Assembly (NCBI RefSeq): GCF_000259255.1
Contig: NC_017737.1
Coordinates: 310,001 to 374,000, forward strand
Source of the DNA: Helicobacter cetorum MIT 00-7128
GTDB taxonomy: Bacteria; Campylobacterota; Campylobacteria; Campylobacterales; Helicobacteraceae
Direction of reading: 5' to 3'
Length of the DNA: 64,000 bases
Shown piece by piece: positions 26,785 through 37,923 of this stretch (positions are counted from its first letter, which is position 1; every line of letters starts with the position of its first letter). Made by a program: the position numbers and the translations under genes. The notes below the pieces were generated by a model. The model had not been told where the DNA came from and ran no database searches. It saw only the letters and a program-made list of their open reading frames with translations.

Positions 26785-27692
26785 TCAAAAAAATCATTAA
26801 TAACGATATATTGTTCATCGTTAAGATTGGTTTTTAGTGAAATGTATTTATTGGGGAAAGTTTTGCGTAACTTTTTGAGAGCAATGTAAGTCAATACGCC
26901 ATCTAAAGCCTTAACTTGAGCCTTACCTACCTCATGCACGCTCATAATCACGCTTTCCAAATAGGTATCCATAACTTTTTCTTGATTTTTTAAAAAAGTA
27001 GAAATTTCTAAACGGATATTGTAGCCATATTTGGGGTGAATCCAATTAAAGAGTAAGTAAGAAAGAGCTTTATAACGATAGCCTTTTTCGCCAATAAGAA
27101 GAGCTGAATCCTCACCATCAATATCAATCAAAAGCACAGACGGCTCATATAAACTTACTTCTACCTTGCTAATCTTATAGGGCAAATGAGAAAAAAGCTC
27201 TTTAAGTTCTTCTTCAATCTCATCAAATTTGTCTAATCTTGGGAGTTTTGTTGTTTTGGTTTCTAATGAGCTTAATGCAGAGTCATCTTTGATAAGTGGG
27301 TTAAAGGGAGTTTTATCCGTTTTGGGAGTATTTTCACTTAAAGAATGAGGCTTTTGAATAGGTGTTTCATTGATAAGGGGGGTTGCAAGCTCCTTTTCTT
27401 TTTCTTGGATTTCTTGATTGGGGTTAAGACTTGGAGTAAGCTTTTCTTGGGGTATTTCTTGGGGGCTAGAAGACAGGTTTAACTCTTTGGCTTGCATTGG
27501 CTCTTCTTGGCTCTCTTCCTTAATGCTTGCTAGAATAATGGCCTCTTTTTTACCAATATTTAGAAATCCTTTTGAGGGCATTTGGATAATTTCATATTTT
27601 AAGTTTACAATGGAGCAATTAAGGCTGATAGAGGCTTGAATAAGAGCCTCTTCTAAAGTCTTAGCTTTAATTTCAACAGAATGAGTTTGCAT
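26781..27692 (-). CDS. jag: Jag/KhpB-like RNA-binding protein
   Basis: 303 residues. An N-terminal Jag domain (V-E-I-K-A-K-T-L-E-E-A, residues 6-16; the later S-K-G-F-L-N-I-G-K-K-E-A) is followed by a long Glu/Pro/Thr-rich linker (about 65-145) and a KH-like domain with G-E-K-G near 202. A final segment corresponds to the R3H position but lacks a clear R-x-x-x-H. It is encoded between yidC and mnmE, the usual place in many bacteria. Probably an RNA-binding regulator of cell envelope growth. Confidence 0.82.
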   Translation of the reverse strand: MQTHSVEIKAKTLEEALIQASISLNCSIVNLKYEIIQMPSKGFLNIGKKEAIILASIKEESQEEPMQAKELNLSSSPQEIPQEKLTPSLNPNQEIQEKEKELATPLINETPIQKPHSLSENTPKTDKTPFNPLIKDDSALSSLETKTTKLPRLDKFDEIEEELKELFSHLPYKISKVEVSLYEPSVLLIDIDGEDSALLIGEKGYRYKALSYLLFNWIHPKYGYNIRLEISTFLKNQEKVMDTYLESVIMSVHEVGKAQVKALDGVLTYIALKKLRKTFPNKYISLKTNLNDEQYIVINDFFE

Positions 27693-27705
27693 AATAAGCC
27701 TTTAA

Positions 27706-29346
27706 CTAGGAATTTTGTTGTTGTTTTTTCTTTTCTAACACTTTATTGATTAAAAATTGCTGTAAGACTGAAAAAATATTGTTGGTTGTCCAATATAGCA
27801 CAAGTCCTGCTGGGAAAGTGATTAAGAAAAAGGTAAAGATGATTGGCAATAGCTTGAAAATCTTTGCTTGCATAGGGTCTGTCATAGTGTTTGGCGTAAT
27901 AGATTGATGCCAATACATAGAAATTCCCATAAGGATAGGCAAGATAAAATAAGGGTCCATAAGAGACAAATCATGTATCCACAAAATCCATTCAGCACTT
28001 TTTAATTCTACAGCATTATAAAGCACTCTATATATGGCAAAAAATACCGGAATTTGCAAGAGTAGGGGCAAGCACCCACCTAGGGGGTTAGCACCATGTT
28101 TTTTATAAAGTTGCATCATTTGGGCTTGGAGCTTTTGGGGGTCGCCTTTGTATCTCTCTTGAAGTTCTTTCATTTTGGGACTAATCTCTTTGAGTTTTTG
28201 CATGCTCACCATACCCTTATAACTCAAAGGATAGAGAATAAGGCGCACTACAAGCGTTAAAAAAATGATAGCCCACCCCCAATTACCTACAAAATCATGC
28301 AAAAAGTCTAATAAGATAAACACACCTTTAGCAAAAAAAGTAATTAGTCCATACTCCACTACATCAGTAAGCATAGGTGAGATAGCCTTAAGCGCACGAT
28401 AGTCTTTAGGACCAATATAGCCATGCAAGTTTGCATCGCCCTTTAAGGAAATAAAGCCTAAAGGATTATTCGTGCCAACTTCTGAATCAATCAGTGCTTC
28501 AAAACCTTGAGAGTCTTTAGTAAAAAGCAAAGTAGTGTAGTATCTATCTACGCTAGATAAGAAGAGGGTATTAGAATAGCGCTTGATTTCCTTAGAATCT
28601 TTGTCTTCAATTTTTTCAATTTTGTTGTCATTGTTTTCTAAGAGTGTGCCTGAAAAAGTGTAGCTATCTAAATCAGCGATAGGCTTATAGCCATTAGATA
28701 GGACATAAGCAGGGATTACACCCCCATTTTCTTTAGGGGTTAGTTTAAGACTTAAATCATAGTGCAAATCATCATAAAAAGTGAGTGTTTTGGTAAGTGT
28801 GATAGTGTCTAAATCTTGGGTTAAGACAAGCTGTTCGTTAGGGCCAAGCTGTGCTTTAGAGGCTACATAAGGGGTGCTAAAGGCTTTGTTATTTAGTGTG
28901 GGGTCTAAAAAGCGCACTTCTAGGGGGCGTAATTTGTCAAGACCTAAAAGAGGGAGCTCGCTAAGTTGTTGGGACTCTTTTTGATTATGCCCAAAAAGAT
29001 ATGAAACATGCTCTATGAATCCTTTTTGTTTGGGGGCTAAGTATTTTTTGTCTTTGAGATAGACTTGCATAATACGCCCTAAGGAGTCTATCTCAATCTT
29101 TGCATGTTCAAAAGCAATGGTCGTAAGAATATTGCTCTGTTCTAATGTCATGTTGGGAGAGTTGGTTTTTGTGGGATTTGTAGCTAACTCAGAAGTTTTG
29201 GGCGCTTGATTAGAATGCGTAGCTGTTGGTGCTTGAGTGGGCTTGACTTCAGTTTTTTGGAAAAAATAACTATAAATCGTAATAAATAAAAATGAGAGCG
29301 CAACCGCTAAGATAAGGCGCAAGTTGGTGTTATTATCTTTATTCAT
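27706..29346 (-). CDS. yidC: Membrane protein insertase YidC
   Basis: 546 residues. An N-terminal membrane anchor (residues 9-27) is followed by a large periplasmic domain, and the 60KD_IMP core with five hydrophobic segments from about 340. H-G-A-N-P-L-G-G-C-L-P near 420 and P-V-F-F-A-I-Y are typical. It inserts and folds inner membrane proteins with or without Sec. It is one of the rpmH-rnpA-yidD-yidC-jag-mnmE cluster, all on the minus strand with gaps of 13 bp or less from yidD through mnmE. Confidence 0.95.
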   Translation of the reverse strand: MNKDNNTNLRLILAVALSFLFITIYSYFFQKTEVKPTQAPTATHSNQAPKTSELATNPTKTNSPNMTLEQSNILTTIAFEHAKIEIDSLGRIMQVYLKDKKYLAPKQKGFIEHVSYLFGHNQKESQQLSELPLLGLDKLRPLEVRFLDPTLNNKAFSTPYVASKAQLGPNEQLVLTQDLDTITLTKTLTFYDDLHYDLSLKLTPKENGGVIPAYVLSNGYKPIADLDSYTFSGTLLENNDNKIEKIEDKDSKEIKRYSNTLFLSSVDRYYTTLLFTKDSQGFEALIDSEVGTNNPLGFISLKGDANLHGYIGPKDYRALKAISPMLTDVVEYGLITFFAKGVFILLDFLHDFVGNWGWAIIFLTLVVRLILYPLSYKGMVSMQKLKEISPKMKELQERYKGDPQKLQAQMMQLYKKHGANPLGGCLPLLLQIPVFFAIYRVLYNAVELKSAEWILWIHDLSLMDPYFILPILMGISMYWHQSITPNTMTDPMQAKIFKLLPIIFTFFLITFPAGLVLYWTTNNIFSVLQQFLINKVLEKKKQQQNS

Positions 29347-29352
29347 GTGTGA

Positions 29353-29703
29353 TTAAACCTTAATGATGTAGTAAGCCGTATGGCTATTTTTAGTGGGGAT
29401 AAGCCAAAAACTAATCGTTTTATTATGGGCGCTACTTGATTGGAGCAAACTAGGGCGTCTCCAATAAGAAACTATAGGATAAGCAATGCCCCCAGAACAA
29501 AAGGGGTGGCATGAAAAAATTCTCAATAGAATCTTGCCTATAGCTAGAAAGGGGTTTTCAAACCTAAGTAGCCATAAAGCATAATGAGAGCAAGTGGGGT
29601 AAAAACGACAAGTTGGAGGCTTTAGAATAGAAAAAAGGCGCTGATAACCCTTAATTGTCAAGCTCAAAAGAGTGTTTAGAGAGGACATTCTATGATTTTG
29701 CAT
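29353..29703 (-). CDS. yidD: Membrane protein insertion factor YidD
   Basis: 116 residues from ATG 29703, inside the end of rnpA; alternatives are TTG 29715 and ATG 29688. The Cys-rich core [11 protein letters not shown], then C-H-P-F-C-S-G-G, is diagnostic. YidD is a small membrane-associated protein that helps YidC. The start was chosen because the distance to G-Y-Q-R fits the family. Confidence 0.88.
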   Translation of the reverse strand: MQNHRMSSLNTLLSLTIKGYQRLFSILKPPTCRFYPTCSHYALWLLRFENPFLAIGKILLRIFSCHPFCSGGIAYPIVSYWRRPSLLQSSSAHNKTISFWLIPTKNSHTAYYIIKV

Positions 29704-30307
29704 GAGTGTTAGCAATTCCTTTTGTTAAATCCATAGAGGCTTTATGTGCCTGTGCTTGTCTTTTTGAATTTGTGTTAGAGCTATTTAAAACCCCTTTTTT
29801 AGCACTTCTAGCGATAGTTTGTAAGCTAGTAAGTGTTTCTAAAAAATAGTTTTCTAAACTCTTGAAATCTAAATCTTGAATACCACTTCTAGGCACAAAC
29901 ACTAAAGCAAGTCCTTTGCAAAGCTTGATATGTTTAGTAACAAGCGAGCGTAAGCGTCGCTTGATAAGATTGCGCTTAATGGCATTGCCTACTTTTTTAG
30001 AAACGCTTAAACCTAACAAGCTTAAACAAGAATCTCTTTTGTTGTAACCCAAAGAGATTTTATCACAAGATGGTGTCATAAAATCGGCACTTTGACCTTG
30101 ATAAATCTGTCCCTGAGATAGAGAGCTTTTTGTATGTTGTGCTAATCTTGGCATACTAAAAGCTTGCAAACTTATAGCATGTAAAGAAAAGAAAGGGGTA
30201 TGCCTTTTTAAGCCTTTTTTATAAACCTTATCAAATTCGCTCTTAGTTTTCAAAGAGCCTACAGGCTTAAACAGAAAGCTTTTTTCTGCCTTTAGCGCGT
30301 CTAGCAT
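29690..30307 (-). CDS. rnpA: Ribonuclease P protein component RnpA
   Basis: 205 residues from ATG 30307, giving the start [11 protein letters not shown]. It binds the catalytic RNase P RNA and helps mature tRNA 5' ends. The RNR signature is [14 protein letters not shown] near 125. It is longer than the ~161 residues I recall for H. pylori, with extra sequence around residues 45-100 and a Ser/Asn-rich tail. The start overlaps the 3' end of rpmH by 41 bases in another frame. Confidence 0.88.
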   Translation of the reverse strand: MLDALKAEKSFLFKPVGSLKTKSEFDKVYKKGLKRHTPFFSLHAISLQAFSMPRLAQHTKSSLSQGQIYQGQSADFMTPSCDKISLGYNKRDSCLSLLGLSVSKKVGNAIKRNLIKRRLRSLVTKHIKLCKGLALVFVPRSGIQDLDFKSLENYFLETLTSLQTIARSAKKGVLNSSNTNSKRQAQAHKASMDLTKGIANTHAKS

Positions 30308-30401
30308 TGATAACCTTGCGTCCATTTTTTGTTTTCATTCTCACTAGAAAGCCATGGGTGCGCTTTCTTGGAGTGTTATGGGGTTGGTAAGTGCGTTTCA
30401 T
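30267..30401 (-). CDS. rpmH: Ribosomal protein bL34
   Basis: 44 residues starting [11 protein letters not shown], with R-T-H-G-F-L-V-R-M and the end G-R-K-K-L-S-V, all diagnostic of bL34. It is too short for most ORF cut-offs. AAGGAG lies 10 bases upstream of the ATG. It overlaps rnpA in another reading frame. It is a basic large-subunit protein and the first gene of the rnpA-yidD-yidC run. Confidence 0.96.
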   Translation of the reverse strand: MKRTYQPHNTPRKRTHGFLVRMKTKNGRKVINARRAKGRKKLSV

Positions 30402-30486
30402 TTGAGAAAACTCCTTATTTTAATTAAATATAACATAAACCTAAAATTCTAGCCAAAGAATGCTAAAAGTTGACTAAAACCACTGA

Positions 30487-30879
30487 TTAGTTTTTCTTGT
30501 CTTCAACAAGAATATAAAGTTGCTTAAGTTCATTGGTTTGCAATAAATCTACAACTTTTACAAAACTATCCAAATTGCTTTGCTTATCCCCTTGTAGAAC
30601 AATGGGAGTATCCTTAGGATAAGAGGCAATCTTTTCCTTTAAGGCATCAAAGCTAATTTCCTTATCATCTAAATAGAATGTGCTTTTATCAGAAATAGCA
30701 ATAGTTACTTGCTTTTTCTCTATCACATCTTTAGAATCCGAAGTCTCTTTATCTACTTTGGGGATATTGATAGGGAGCTTGGAGGTTTGCACAAAAGATG
30801 CTGTCGTTAATACGATAACAAGCAATACAAGCATGATGTCTATAAAAGGCACCACATTCATTGATTCTACTTTTTTCAC
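30487..30879 (-). CDS. exbD: Biopolymer transport protein ExbD
   Basis: 130 residues. One N-terminal membrane helix contains the essential Asp in V-P-F-I-D-I-M-L-V-L-L (residue 13), and a periplasmic domain follows (residues 35-130, with a typical Q-L-Y-I-L-V near the end). With ExbB and TonB it uses the proton gradient to power outer membrane uptake of nickel, iron and haem. It starts 9 bp after exbB. Confidence 0.92.
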   Translation of the reverse strand: MKKVESMNVVPFIDIMLVLLVIVLTTASFVQTSKLPINIPKVDKETSDSKDVIEKKQVTIAISDKSTFYLDDKEISFDALKEKIASYPKDTPIVLQGDKQSNLDSFVKVVDLLQTNELKQLYILVEDKKN

Positions 30880-30888
30880 CGCTTTTCC

Positions 30889-31341
30889 TTATGCTTGTGA
30901 ATATGCTTTGCTCAATTCAGTTTCAATAGGGTTATGGAAAATATCCCACTTAGTTACCAAAATCTCACTTTTTCTAACAAGCAAATTATACACCACAATC
31001 GCAGGAATCGCTACAAGTAGTCCCATTCCTGTTGCTTTTAGAGCAAGGGCTAGGTTAGTCATAATTGCCTTAGTGTCTATGCCTGTTGCAGAACCCAAGT
31101 CCATAAAAGTAAGCATAATTCCTACAACAGTCCCTAAAAGCCCAATATAAGGCGCATTTGAGCCTATAGTAGCTATTAAGGTCAAGCGCTTATGTAGAGC
31201 TAATTCTAGTTTGCGTCTATCAGTGTAGTCATCTACACGCACTGTGGCAAAAAACCACATTCTTTCTATAGCGATGGCAATAACCACCACAGACAAAAAT
31301 AATAAAAAGCCCAAAATTCCGTAATCTACCATTTCTTTCAT
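30889..31341 (-). CDS. exbB: Biopolymer transport protein ExbB
   Basis: 150 residues with three hydrophobic segments and the MotA/TolQ/ExbB core G-S-N-A-P-Y-I-G-L-L-G-T-V-V-G-I near 59. It is the proton-channel partner of ExbD. The gene starts 2 bp after smpB, so exbB-exbD probably share its transcript. No TonB gene is in this window. Confidence 0.92.
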   Translation of the reverse strand: MKEMVDYGILGFLLFLSVVVIAIAIERMWFFATVRVDDYTDRRKLELALHKRLTLIATIGSNAPYIGLLGTVVGIMLTFMDLGSATGIDTKAIMTNLALALKATGMGLLVAIPAIVVYNLLVRKSEILVTKWDIFHNPIETELSKAYSQA

Positions 31342-31343
31342 GG

Positions 31344-31802
31344 CTATCCTTTGAAGTGATTTTTTAAGCTAGCGAGTGCCTCTTTGTTGAGTGCTTTTTC
31401 CTTTAAGCTCTGTCTTTTATCGTGCAACTTTTTCCCTTTTACTAGAGCGATTTGGATTTTAGCCCTATTTTTCTCATTAAAATACAATTTCAAGCCCACA
31501 ATGCTTAAGCGCTCTTTACTCACTTCATTTTGCCATTTAATGAGCTGTTTTTTATGTAAGAGCAACTTGCGCTCTCGCCTTTCATTTGGTCTATAGTGAG
31601 CGTGAATTGTATCTAAATGCGATATATGGACACCAAACAAAAATGCTTCTCTCTTAATAATTTTAACAAAATTATCCTTTAAATTCACCCTAGATTGTCT
31701 TAAAGCTTTGACTTCTGAACCTAAAAGCACTATTCCAGCCTCTAAGGTTTCTAAAATTTCGTAATCAAAATACGCTTTTTTATTATTGGCAATGAGTTTC
31801 AT
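31344..31802 (-). CDS. smpB: SsrA-binding protein SmpB
   Basis: 152 residues. It binds tmRNA and delivers it to stalled ribosomes. The diagnostic motifs are [15 protein letters not shown] near 10, [10 protein letters not shown] near 27, and a basic C-terminal tail starting near 130 (K-K-L-H-D-K-R). It sits 2 bp from its neighbours on both sides, a compact operon. No tmRNA gene is seen here. Confidence 0.94.
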   Translation of the reverse strand: MKLIANNKKAYFDYEILETLEAGIVLLGSEVKALRQSRVNLKDNFVKIIKREAFLFGVHISHLDTIHAHYRPNERRERKLLLHKKQLIKWQNEVSKERLSIVGLKLYFNEKNRAKIQIALVKGKKLHDKRQSLKEKALNKEALASLKNHFKG

Positions 31803-31804
31803 TT

Positions 31805-32602
31805 CTAATCTTCTACCCCCATTGCATAAAAAAATGCGCTCCCACTCCCACTAAAAAACCAATCTTTTCCTAATGCACTCTCAAATTCTTTTAAAGCAGG
31901 ATTAATTTGTAATGCTGGCTTTAAAAGGTCGTTAAGCTCGTGCCTAGAATGAGTTTTTAGGCATTCAAGGCTAGGCTTTTTGAGCCAAGCTTGTGTGTCA
32001 ATCTTAGAATGACAAGCACTAGGGCGATAAGCTTGATAGATGGATTTGGTATTGCAAGTTATTCCTTTAGGGATTTGAATGTTCCCTATTTCTAAAGGTT
32101 CTTCATCAAAAGCCTCAATCACTTCGCCATAAGAAGTTACATTAGCGCTTGTGTATTGTGAGATAAAAAAATTCACATCCATGCCTATTGAAGAACCAAT
32201 AACATAAAGCTCTTCTAAATTCAGACCAAATTCAAAAGCTTGATTTAAGAAATAAAGCAAATTGCCCGCATCAGCACTCCCTCCGCCTAAACCCGCTTGA
32301 GCAGGAATGTGTTTTTCTATTTCAATAGATAGGGTGTTTAAAGGATTTAGTTTTGATTTTGGAAAATCTTTTTGTTTTAAGTAGTTTTTTAATGCTTGAA
32401 GGGCTTTAAAAATAGTATTCTCTTCTAAGGGGCAATCAAAATCGCCTTTGAGACTGAATGAATGAGCTGTTTTAATATTGATAAAATCCCTCATAAGGTT
32501 CGTTAAAACTAGGCGAGAGATGAGTTTGTGATATGTGCCTTCTTTTTGTAAGATTTTTAAGAAAATATTGACTTTAGGATAGACTTCAAAAGAAAATTGC
32601 AT
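31805..32602 (-). CDS. ispE: 4-diphosphocytidyl-2-C-methyl-D-erythritol kinase IspE
   Basis: 265 residues. It is a GHMP kinase of the MEP isoprenoid pathway. The ATP loop [14 protein letters not shown] is near 95-108, and the C-terminal glycine-rich F-S-G-S-G-S-A-F-F near 250. The N-terminal Y-P-K-V-N-I-F-L-K replaces the usual A-K-I-N-L. The stop codon of csrA overlaps its start by one base. Confidence 0.93.
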   Translation of the reverse strand: MQFSFEVYPKVNIFLKILQKEGTYHKLISRLVLTNLMRDFINIKTAHSFSLKGDFDCPLEENTIFKALQALKNYLKQKDFPKSKLNPLNTLSIEIEKHIPAQAGLGGGSADAGNLLYFLNQAFEFGLNLEELYVIGSSIGMDVNFFISQYTSANVTSYGEVIEAFDEEPLEIGNIQIPKGITCNTKSIYQAYRPSACHSKIDTQAWLKKPSLECLKTHSRHELNDLLKPALQINPALKEFESALGKDWFFSGSGSAFFYAMGVED

Positions 32603-32832
32603 TAATTTTTAATGACTTTCTTGATATTTTCTAACACACTCTCATCTACAGCCACAGAAGCTTTTTGATTTTCAGAAACAATCGCCTCTTTGAGTTCAGA
32701 GCGTAAAATTAGAGTGTTCTCGGGTGCTTCAAACCCTAAGCGCACACTCCCTCTATCTATGGAGATAACTTTAATGCGGATATTGTCGTCAATGACAATT
32801 CCCTCATGGAGTTTGCGACTGAGTATGAGCAT
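32602..32832 (-). CDS. csrA: Carbon storage regulator CsrA
   Basis: 76 residues. It starts M-L-I-L-S-R-K and contains the core [11 protein letters not shown] near 30. It binds GGA in mRNA leaders and in this genus affects motility, stress response and virulence genes. In Campylobacterota it is antagonised by FliW instead of small RNAs; FliW is not in this window. Between ppi and ispE. Confidence 0.95.
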   Translation of the reverse strand: MLILSRKLHEGIVIDDNIRIKVISIDRGSVRLGFEAPENTLILRSELKEAIVSENQKASVAVDESVLENIKKVIKN

Positions 32833-32847
32833 AGATTTCCTTTTGTA

Positions 32848-33339
32848 TTATAGAGAAGAGCGAATTTCAACACTCTCTATAATATCTCCTTGCTTAATGG
32901 TATCTAAGATACTAAGGCTTTCTTTGTTAGTTAATTTGCCAAACACGGTATGCTCGCCATCTAAATGGGGCAAGTCTACAAAACACAAGAAAAACTGACT
33001 TCCCCCCGTGTCTCTTCCAGCATGCGCCATAGAGAGTGAGCCTCGCTTATGCTTATGAGGGTTATTAGCTACTTCACATTTAATGCGATGTTCTGGGCCT
33101 CCTGTGCCTGTGCCATAGGGGCAACCCCCTTGAGCCACAAAGCCTGCAATCACACGATGAAACTTCAAGCCATTATAAAAGCCCTCTTTAGCTAGGGTAA
33201 TGAAATTGCTTACAGCTTGAGGCGCATCTTTATAAAAAAGTTCCAAAGTCAAATCACCTTTGCTAGTTTTCATAATCGCATACGCTGATTGCGCTAATTC
33301 TGTTTCATTAATATCATAGATTTTAAGAGGTTTCATCAT
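32848..33339 (-). CDS. ppi: Cyclophilin-type peptidyl-prolyl isomerase
   Basis: 163 residues with a complete cyclophilin domain: F-H-R-V-I-A-G-F-V-A-Q-G-G near 60, the catalytic Arg in that motif, S-M-A-H-A-G-R-D-T-G-G-S-Q-F-F near 104, and D-G-E-H-T-V-F-G near 128. There is no signal peptide, so it is cytoplasmic. It is the first gene of the run down to exbD. Confidence 0.94.
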   Translation of the reverse strand: MMKPLKIYDINETELAQSAYAIMKTSKGDLTLELFYKDAPQAVSNFITLAKEGFYNGLKFHRVIAGFVAQGGCPYGTGTGGPEHRIKCEVANNPHKHKRGSLSMAHAGRDTGGSQFFLCFVDLPHLDGEHTVFGKLTNKESLSILDTIKQGDIIESVEIRSSL

Positions 33340-33529
33340 TTTAAGTCCTTTTTACATAACATGTAATAATAATTAAAACCCCTTATTATAGCAATAAATT
33401 AAAATAAGTGATGTTTTTAGCCGATAATATTTTGAGTTGTATTGCAGAACTTTAGGGTCAAGCTACTTGATACTAAGAACTATATTTTTGTTTAATAAGA
33501 GCGTTAGAGTAATGGTAGGAACTTATTTG

Positions 33530-34387
33530 ATGTGGGGTTTTTGGCAAAGTAAAACAAAGTGGCTTTTAAAAAAAAGATTAGTTTTATTATGGATTATAGT
33601 TGGGATATTTAGCACACTTAATGCTAAAACATTGCTTTCAGAAAATGACACTAATAGTTCCAACCAAAACTCTAGCGCAGAGATTTTTTATCCTATCAAA
33701 ATTATACGAGATGATTTGCCTATAGATTTATCACTCCCTAAGTGGTTGTATGCGATTGCATTATTAGAAGTGCATTTTAGCGATGGGACTTATAAACAAG
33801 GCTATGCAACCTTACTAGATAGCGGGCATTATATTGCCTCTTCTGAGACATTATACGCAAATGGCGCTTACCCTAAGAGCATTCTAGCTAAAATGCAAGA
33901 TGATAGTGCCAAAGAATTAGTTTGCATTGCCAATTTGCGCCTAAGGGCTATTGATAGGAGTAAGGGACTTTCACTCTTGCAAACTTCAAGCTTTAATAAT
34001 AATTATTGTCAAGTGCGCCAAGAGAGTTATTATCACGCTAGAATCTACACACTTTATGCGCAAACCTTTTATTTAAACCCTCCTTTAATCAAAAAGCGCC
34101 CTCCCTCTAAACTCTACTATCCTACGATTGATGAGGAAAATGCCTTTGCTATCCATGCTACAGATGGTTTGATTTTAGATTTTTTACATCCTAAAAATAC
34201 CTTATTGTCTAAAAGTGCCTTTAAGCAAGCGAGTCATTTATGGGGGGGAAGACCTTATTTTAATGGGTTAGGAGAGCTTGTAGGGATTGCTAGCACAACT
34301 TTAAAACACCCTCAAACTTTAGTGATTATCCCTAGAGAAAATATTAGAAAATTTTTAAGCGATTTAAAAAAGGAGCATATTTTTTAA
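33530..34387 (+). CDS. Secreted trypsin-fold protein, probably a catalytically dead HtrA-like protein
   Basis: 285 residues from ATG 33530, chosen because AGGAA lies 8 bases upstream; the frame is open back to 33437. A hydrophobic segment near residues 19-29 acts as signal or anchor. The body aligns by eye with HtrA/S1 proteases: Y-I-A-S-S-E-T-L where N-H-V is expected, K-G-L-S-L-L where D-L-A-V-L is expected, and W-G-G-R-P-Y-F-N-G-L-G-E-L-V-G-I-A where G-N-S-G-G-P is expected. All three catalytic residues appear replaced. It lies upstream of 16S rRNA, as I recall for a hypothetical gene in H. pylori. The function is unknown. Confidence 0.65.
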   Translation: MWGFWQSKTKWLLKKRLVLLWIIVGIFSTLNAKTLLSENDTNSSNQNSSAEIFYPIKIIRDDLPIDLSLPKWLYAIALLEVHFSDGTYKQGYATLLDSGHYIASSETLYANGAYPKSILAKMQDDSAKELVCIANLRLRAIDRSKGLSLLQTSSFNNNYCQVRQESYYHARIYTLYAQTFYLNPPLIKKRPPSKLYYPTIDEENAFAIHATDGLILDFLHPKNTLLSKSAFKQASHLWGGRPYFNGLGELVGIASTTLKHPQTLVIIPRENIRKFLSDLKKEHIF

Positions 34388-34478
34388 GTTATCTTATTTT
34401 AGATAGTTTCAAAATGGGCTTAATCTTTAATATTTAAGGTTTATTTTTTGAATTAAGTAGGTTTTAGAGAGTAGTTTT

Positions 34479-35651
34479 ATGCGCTTTAACAAAAACATCT
34501 TTCTACTTTTTCTGTCTCAGGGGTTTAATGGGGCAGTGATTAGTTTATTAACCTTTTCTAGCCCTTTAGCAGGGAAGTGGTTTGTAGAACAGCTCAATAA
34601 ACATGTAGGTGCTTTTGTGCTAAATCTCAGCACTCTAGCTGTCTCTCTAACGCTTTGTGGAGCTTTTATAGCGGTATTTTTTTCTTCTAATATCATCTAT
34701 AAGTTGGGCAGAAAAAAGGCTTTTTTGTGGAGCACTTTTGTAGGGGTTTGTGGGGCGTTGTTAGCCATTCTTGCTTTATCTCAAGGCTCTTTTTGGCTCT
34801 TTTGTTTAGCCACCTTTTTGCTTGGGTTTTTCACAGCCTTAAATGGCTTTTACCGCTTTTTAGTTAATGAAGCTTTAAAAAATGCTAATCAAAATCATGC
34901 TTACAAAGCGAGCGCTTTAATTGTAGGGGGTGGCATACTAGGGGGCGTTTTAGGTCCTAATTTAGCTCATTTTGGACTCCATCTTATGCATACCCCTTTT
35001 GTGGGTTCATTCATTTTTGTTTTAATCTTGTGTGCTTTGAATTTCTTATGCACCATGTTTTTAGACTTAACACCCTTACCCCCTAAGCCAAAGATAAAAG
35101 CGACATTGCTAGAATGCTTGAAAGAACCCCATTTTTTAAGGGCTACATTATCATGTGCTGTGGGCTTTTCTTTAATGACTTTAATGATGAACGCTCTGCC
35201 TTTAAGCATGGCACATTATGAACCACAAGAAATCAAAAATGTTTTGATGTGGCATTTTATAGCCATGTATGCTCCAAGCTTATTGCTTGCATTTTTAGTT
35301 AAAAAACTCAATCCTTTTGGGCTTATTGTGATAGGCATGATTTTTTATGGTATCGCTGGCATTGTAGCTCTAATGAGCCAAGATTTTTGGGGCTTTTTAG
35401 TATCGCTCATTTTTGTAGGCATTGCATGGTCGTTGAGTTTTAATGGGGGAACTTTCTTGTTTAACAGCATTCAGTCCAAAAACCAAGTCAAATTACAAGA
35501 GTTAAATGCTATAGCAATTTTTGGAGCGAACTTAATGGCTAGTTTGAGTGTGGGAATCATCCTTGAAAATGGGGGTGAACTAGTGCTTAATGGGATATTA
35601 TTAGGGAGTGTGTGCGTGTTTTTGGTGGGTTTTAAATTTCTCAAAACCTAA
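34479..35651 (+). CDS. MFS transporter
   Basis: 390 residues with about 12 hydrophobic segments. The loop 2-3 motif has the form G-R-K-K-A near residue 79, as in the major facilitator superfamily. A-S-A-L-I-V-G-G-G-I-L-G-G-V-L-G-P near 142 resembles the motif C region of drug-proton antiporters. The substrate is not predictable. It is followed by the 16S rRNA leader. Confidence 0.85.
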   Translation: MRFNKNIFLLFLSQGFNGAVISLLTFSSPLAGKWFVEQLNKHVGAFVLNLSTLAVSLTLCGAFIAVFFSSNIIYKLGRKKAFLWSTFVGVCGALLAILALSQGSFWLFCLATFLLGFFTALNGFYRFLVNEALKNANQNHAYKASALIVGGGILGGVLGPNLAHFGLHLMHTPFVGSFIFVLILCALNFLCTMFLDLTPLPPKPKIKATLLECLKEPHFLRATLSCAVGFSLMTLMMNALPLSMAHYEPQEIKNVLMWHFIAMYAPSLLLAFLVKKLNPFGLIVIGMIFYGIAGIVALMSQDFWGFLVSLIFVGIAWSLSFNGGTFLFNSIQSKNQVKLQELNAIAIFGANLMASLSVGIILENGGELVLNGILLGSVCVFLVGFKFLKT

Positions 35652-36053
35652 TCGCTCCAAAATTTTAACTTACTTAACCAGAAAATCTTTAATCTTTAAG
35701 CAAACCTTAAGCTTTGTATAGCTATACTTTCACTTCCTTGTTTCAGCAAGAGCTTTTAAAAAAGTCTTTTAACACAAGGATAGCTTATTAAAGCAAACGA
35801 TCTTTGAAAACTAAGCAAAGTTATAGGAAGTTCTTTTTAAAAAGGAATATTCTAAATTACTAAGAGAGATTTAATTCTTTCTTTTTGTTTTTTATGATAT
35901 TTATTTGGGTTAGCATTTTGTTAAACCTTTAATTTTAAAAAGTTTCTTTCTTTTTTGTATTGTTGTAATACTTAAGAACACAACCCGTTTTATTATTAAA
36001 ACGAGTTCTTGTGATACGCATTTAAAATAGAAAGAGCTTTAGGACAAACACTT
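35652..36053 (+). promoter_or_regulatory. 16S rRNA promoter and leader
   Basis: 402 bp without a gene. A TATACT (35723-35728) after a TATAGC stretch is a candidate -10, giving a leader of about 310 bases. The leader carries the upstream arm of the rRNA processing stem (35802-35841) and a small hairpin near 35985-36006 (CGTTTTA TTAT TAAAACG). Confidence 0.5.
35802..35841 (+). promoter_or_regulatory. 16S precursor processing stem, 5' arm
   Basis: CTTTGAAAACTAAGCAAAG followed by GAAGTTCTTTTTAAA is complementary, with a small bulge, to 37618-37651 downstream of 16S. Such stems are cut by RNase III to release 16S. Confidence 0.75.
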
Positions 36054-37556
<1,503 letters not shown>

Positions 37557-37617
37557 CTAGAGAAGAGCTTTTAATATTCGCTTATTAAAAGCCATAACCT
37601 TTAAGAGTATTACTTCA

Positions 37618-37651
37618 TTTTAAAGAACTTCTTTTTGCTTAGTTTTGAAAG
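37618..37651 (+). promoter_or_regulatory. 16S precursor processing stem, 3' arm
   Basis: TTTAAAGAACTTC then GCTTAGTTTTGAAAG is the complement of 35802-35841. A second local hairpin, GCTTTTAATA with TATTAAAAGC (37567-37592), lies between it and the 16S end. Confidence 0.75.
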
Positions 37652-37923
37652 ATTGAATCTCATTCATTTCCCCTTTAAATTTATTTTTAACTCTGTTAAA
37701 ACATTGTATTGATAGATTATTGTTTCTTTTATTTAGTGATTAAACTTTTTAAAAAAGTTCTTTTGAATAAAATAAAAAAAGGGGGGTGTAGTTTTCCTCC
37801 TAATAACTATTTTTAGACTTAAGGCCTATTTTGTAATTTTAAAAATTAAATGATTTTAGGTAGCAATACTTTGTTTAAATAGAGCCTTATTTTTTGTATT
37901 CTCAATCTCTTATCTTTAGTTTT

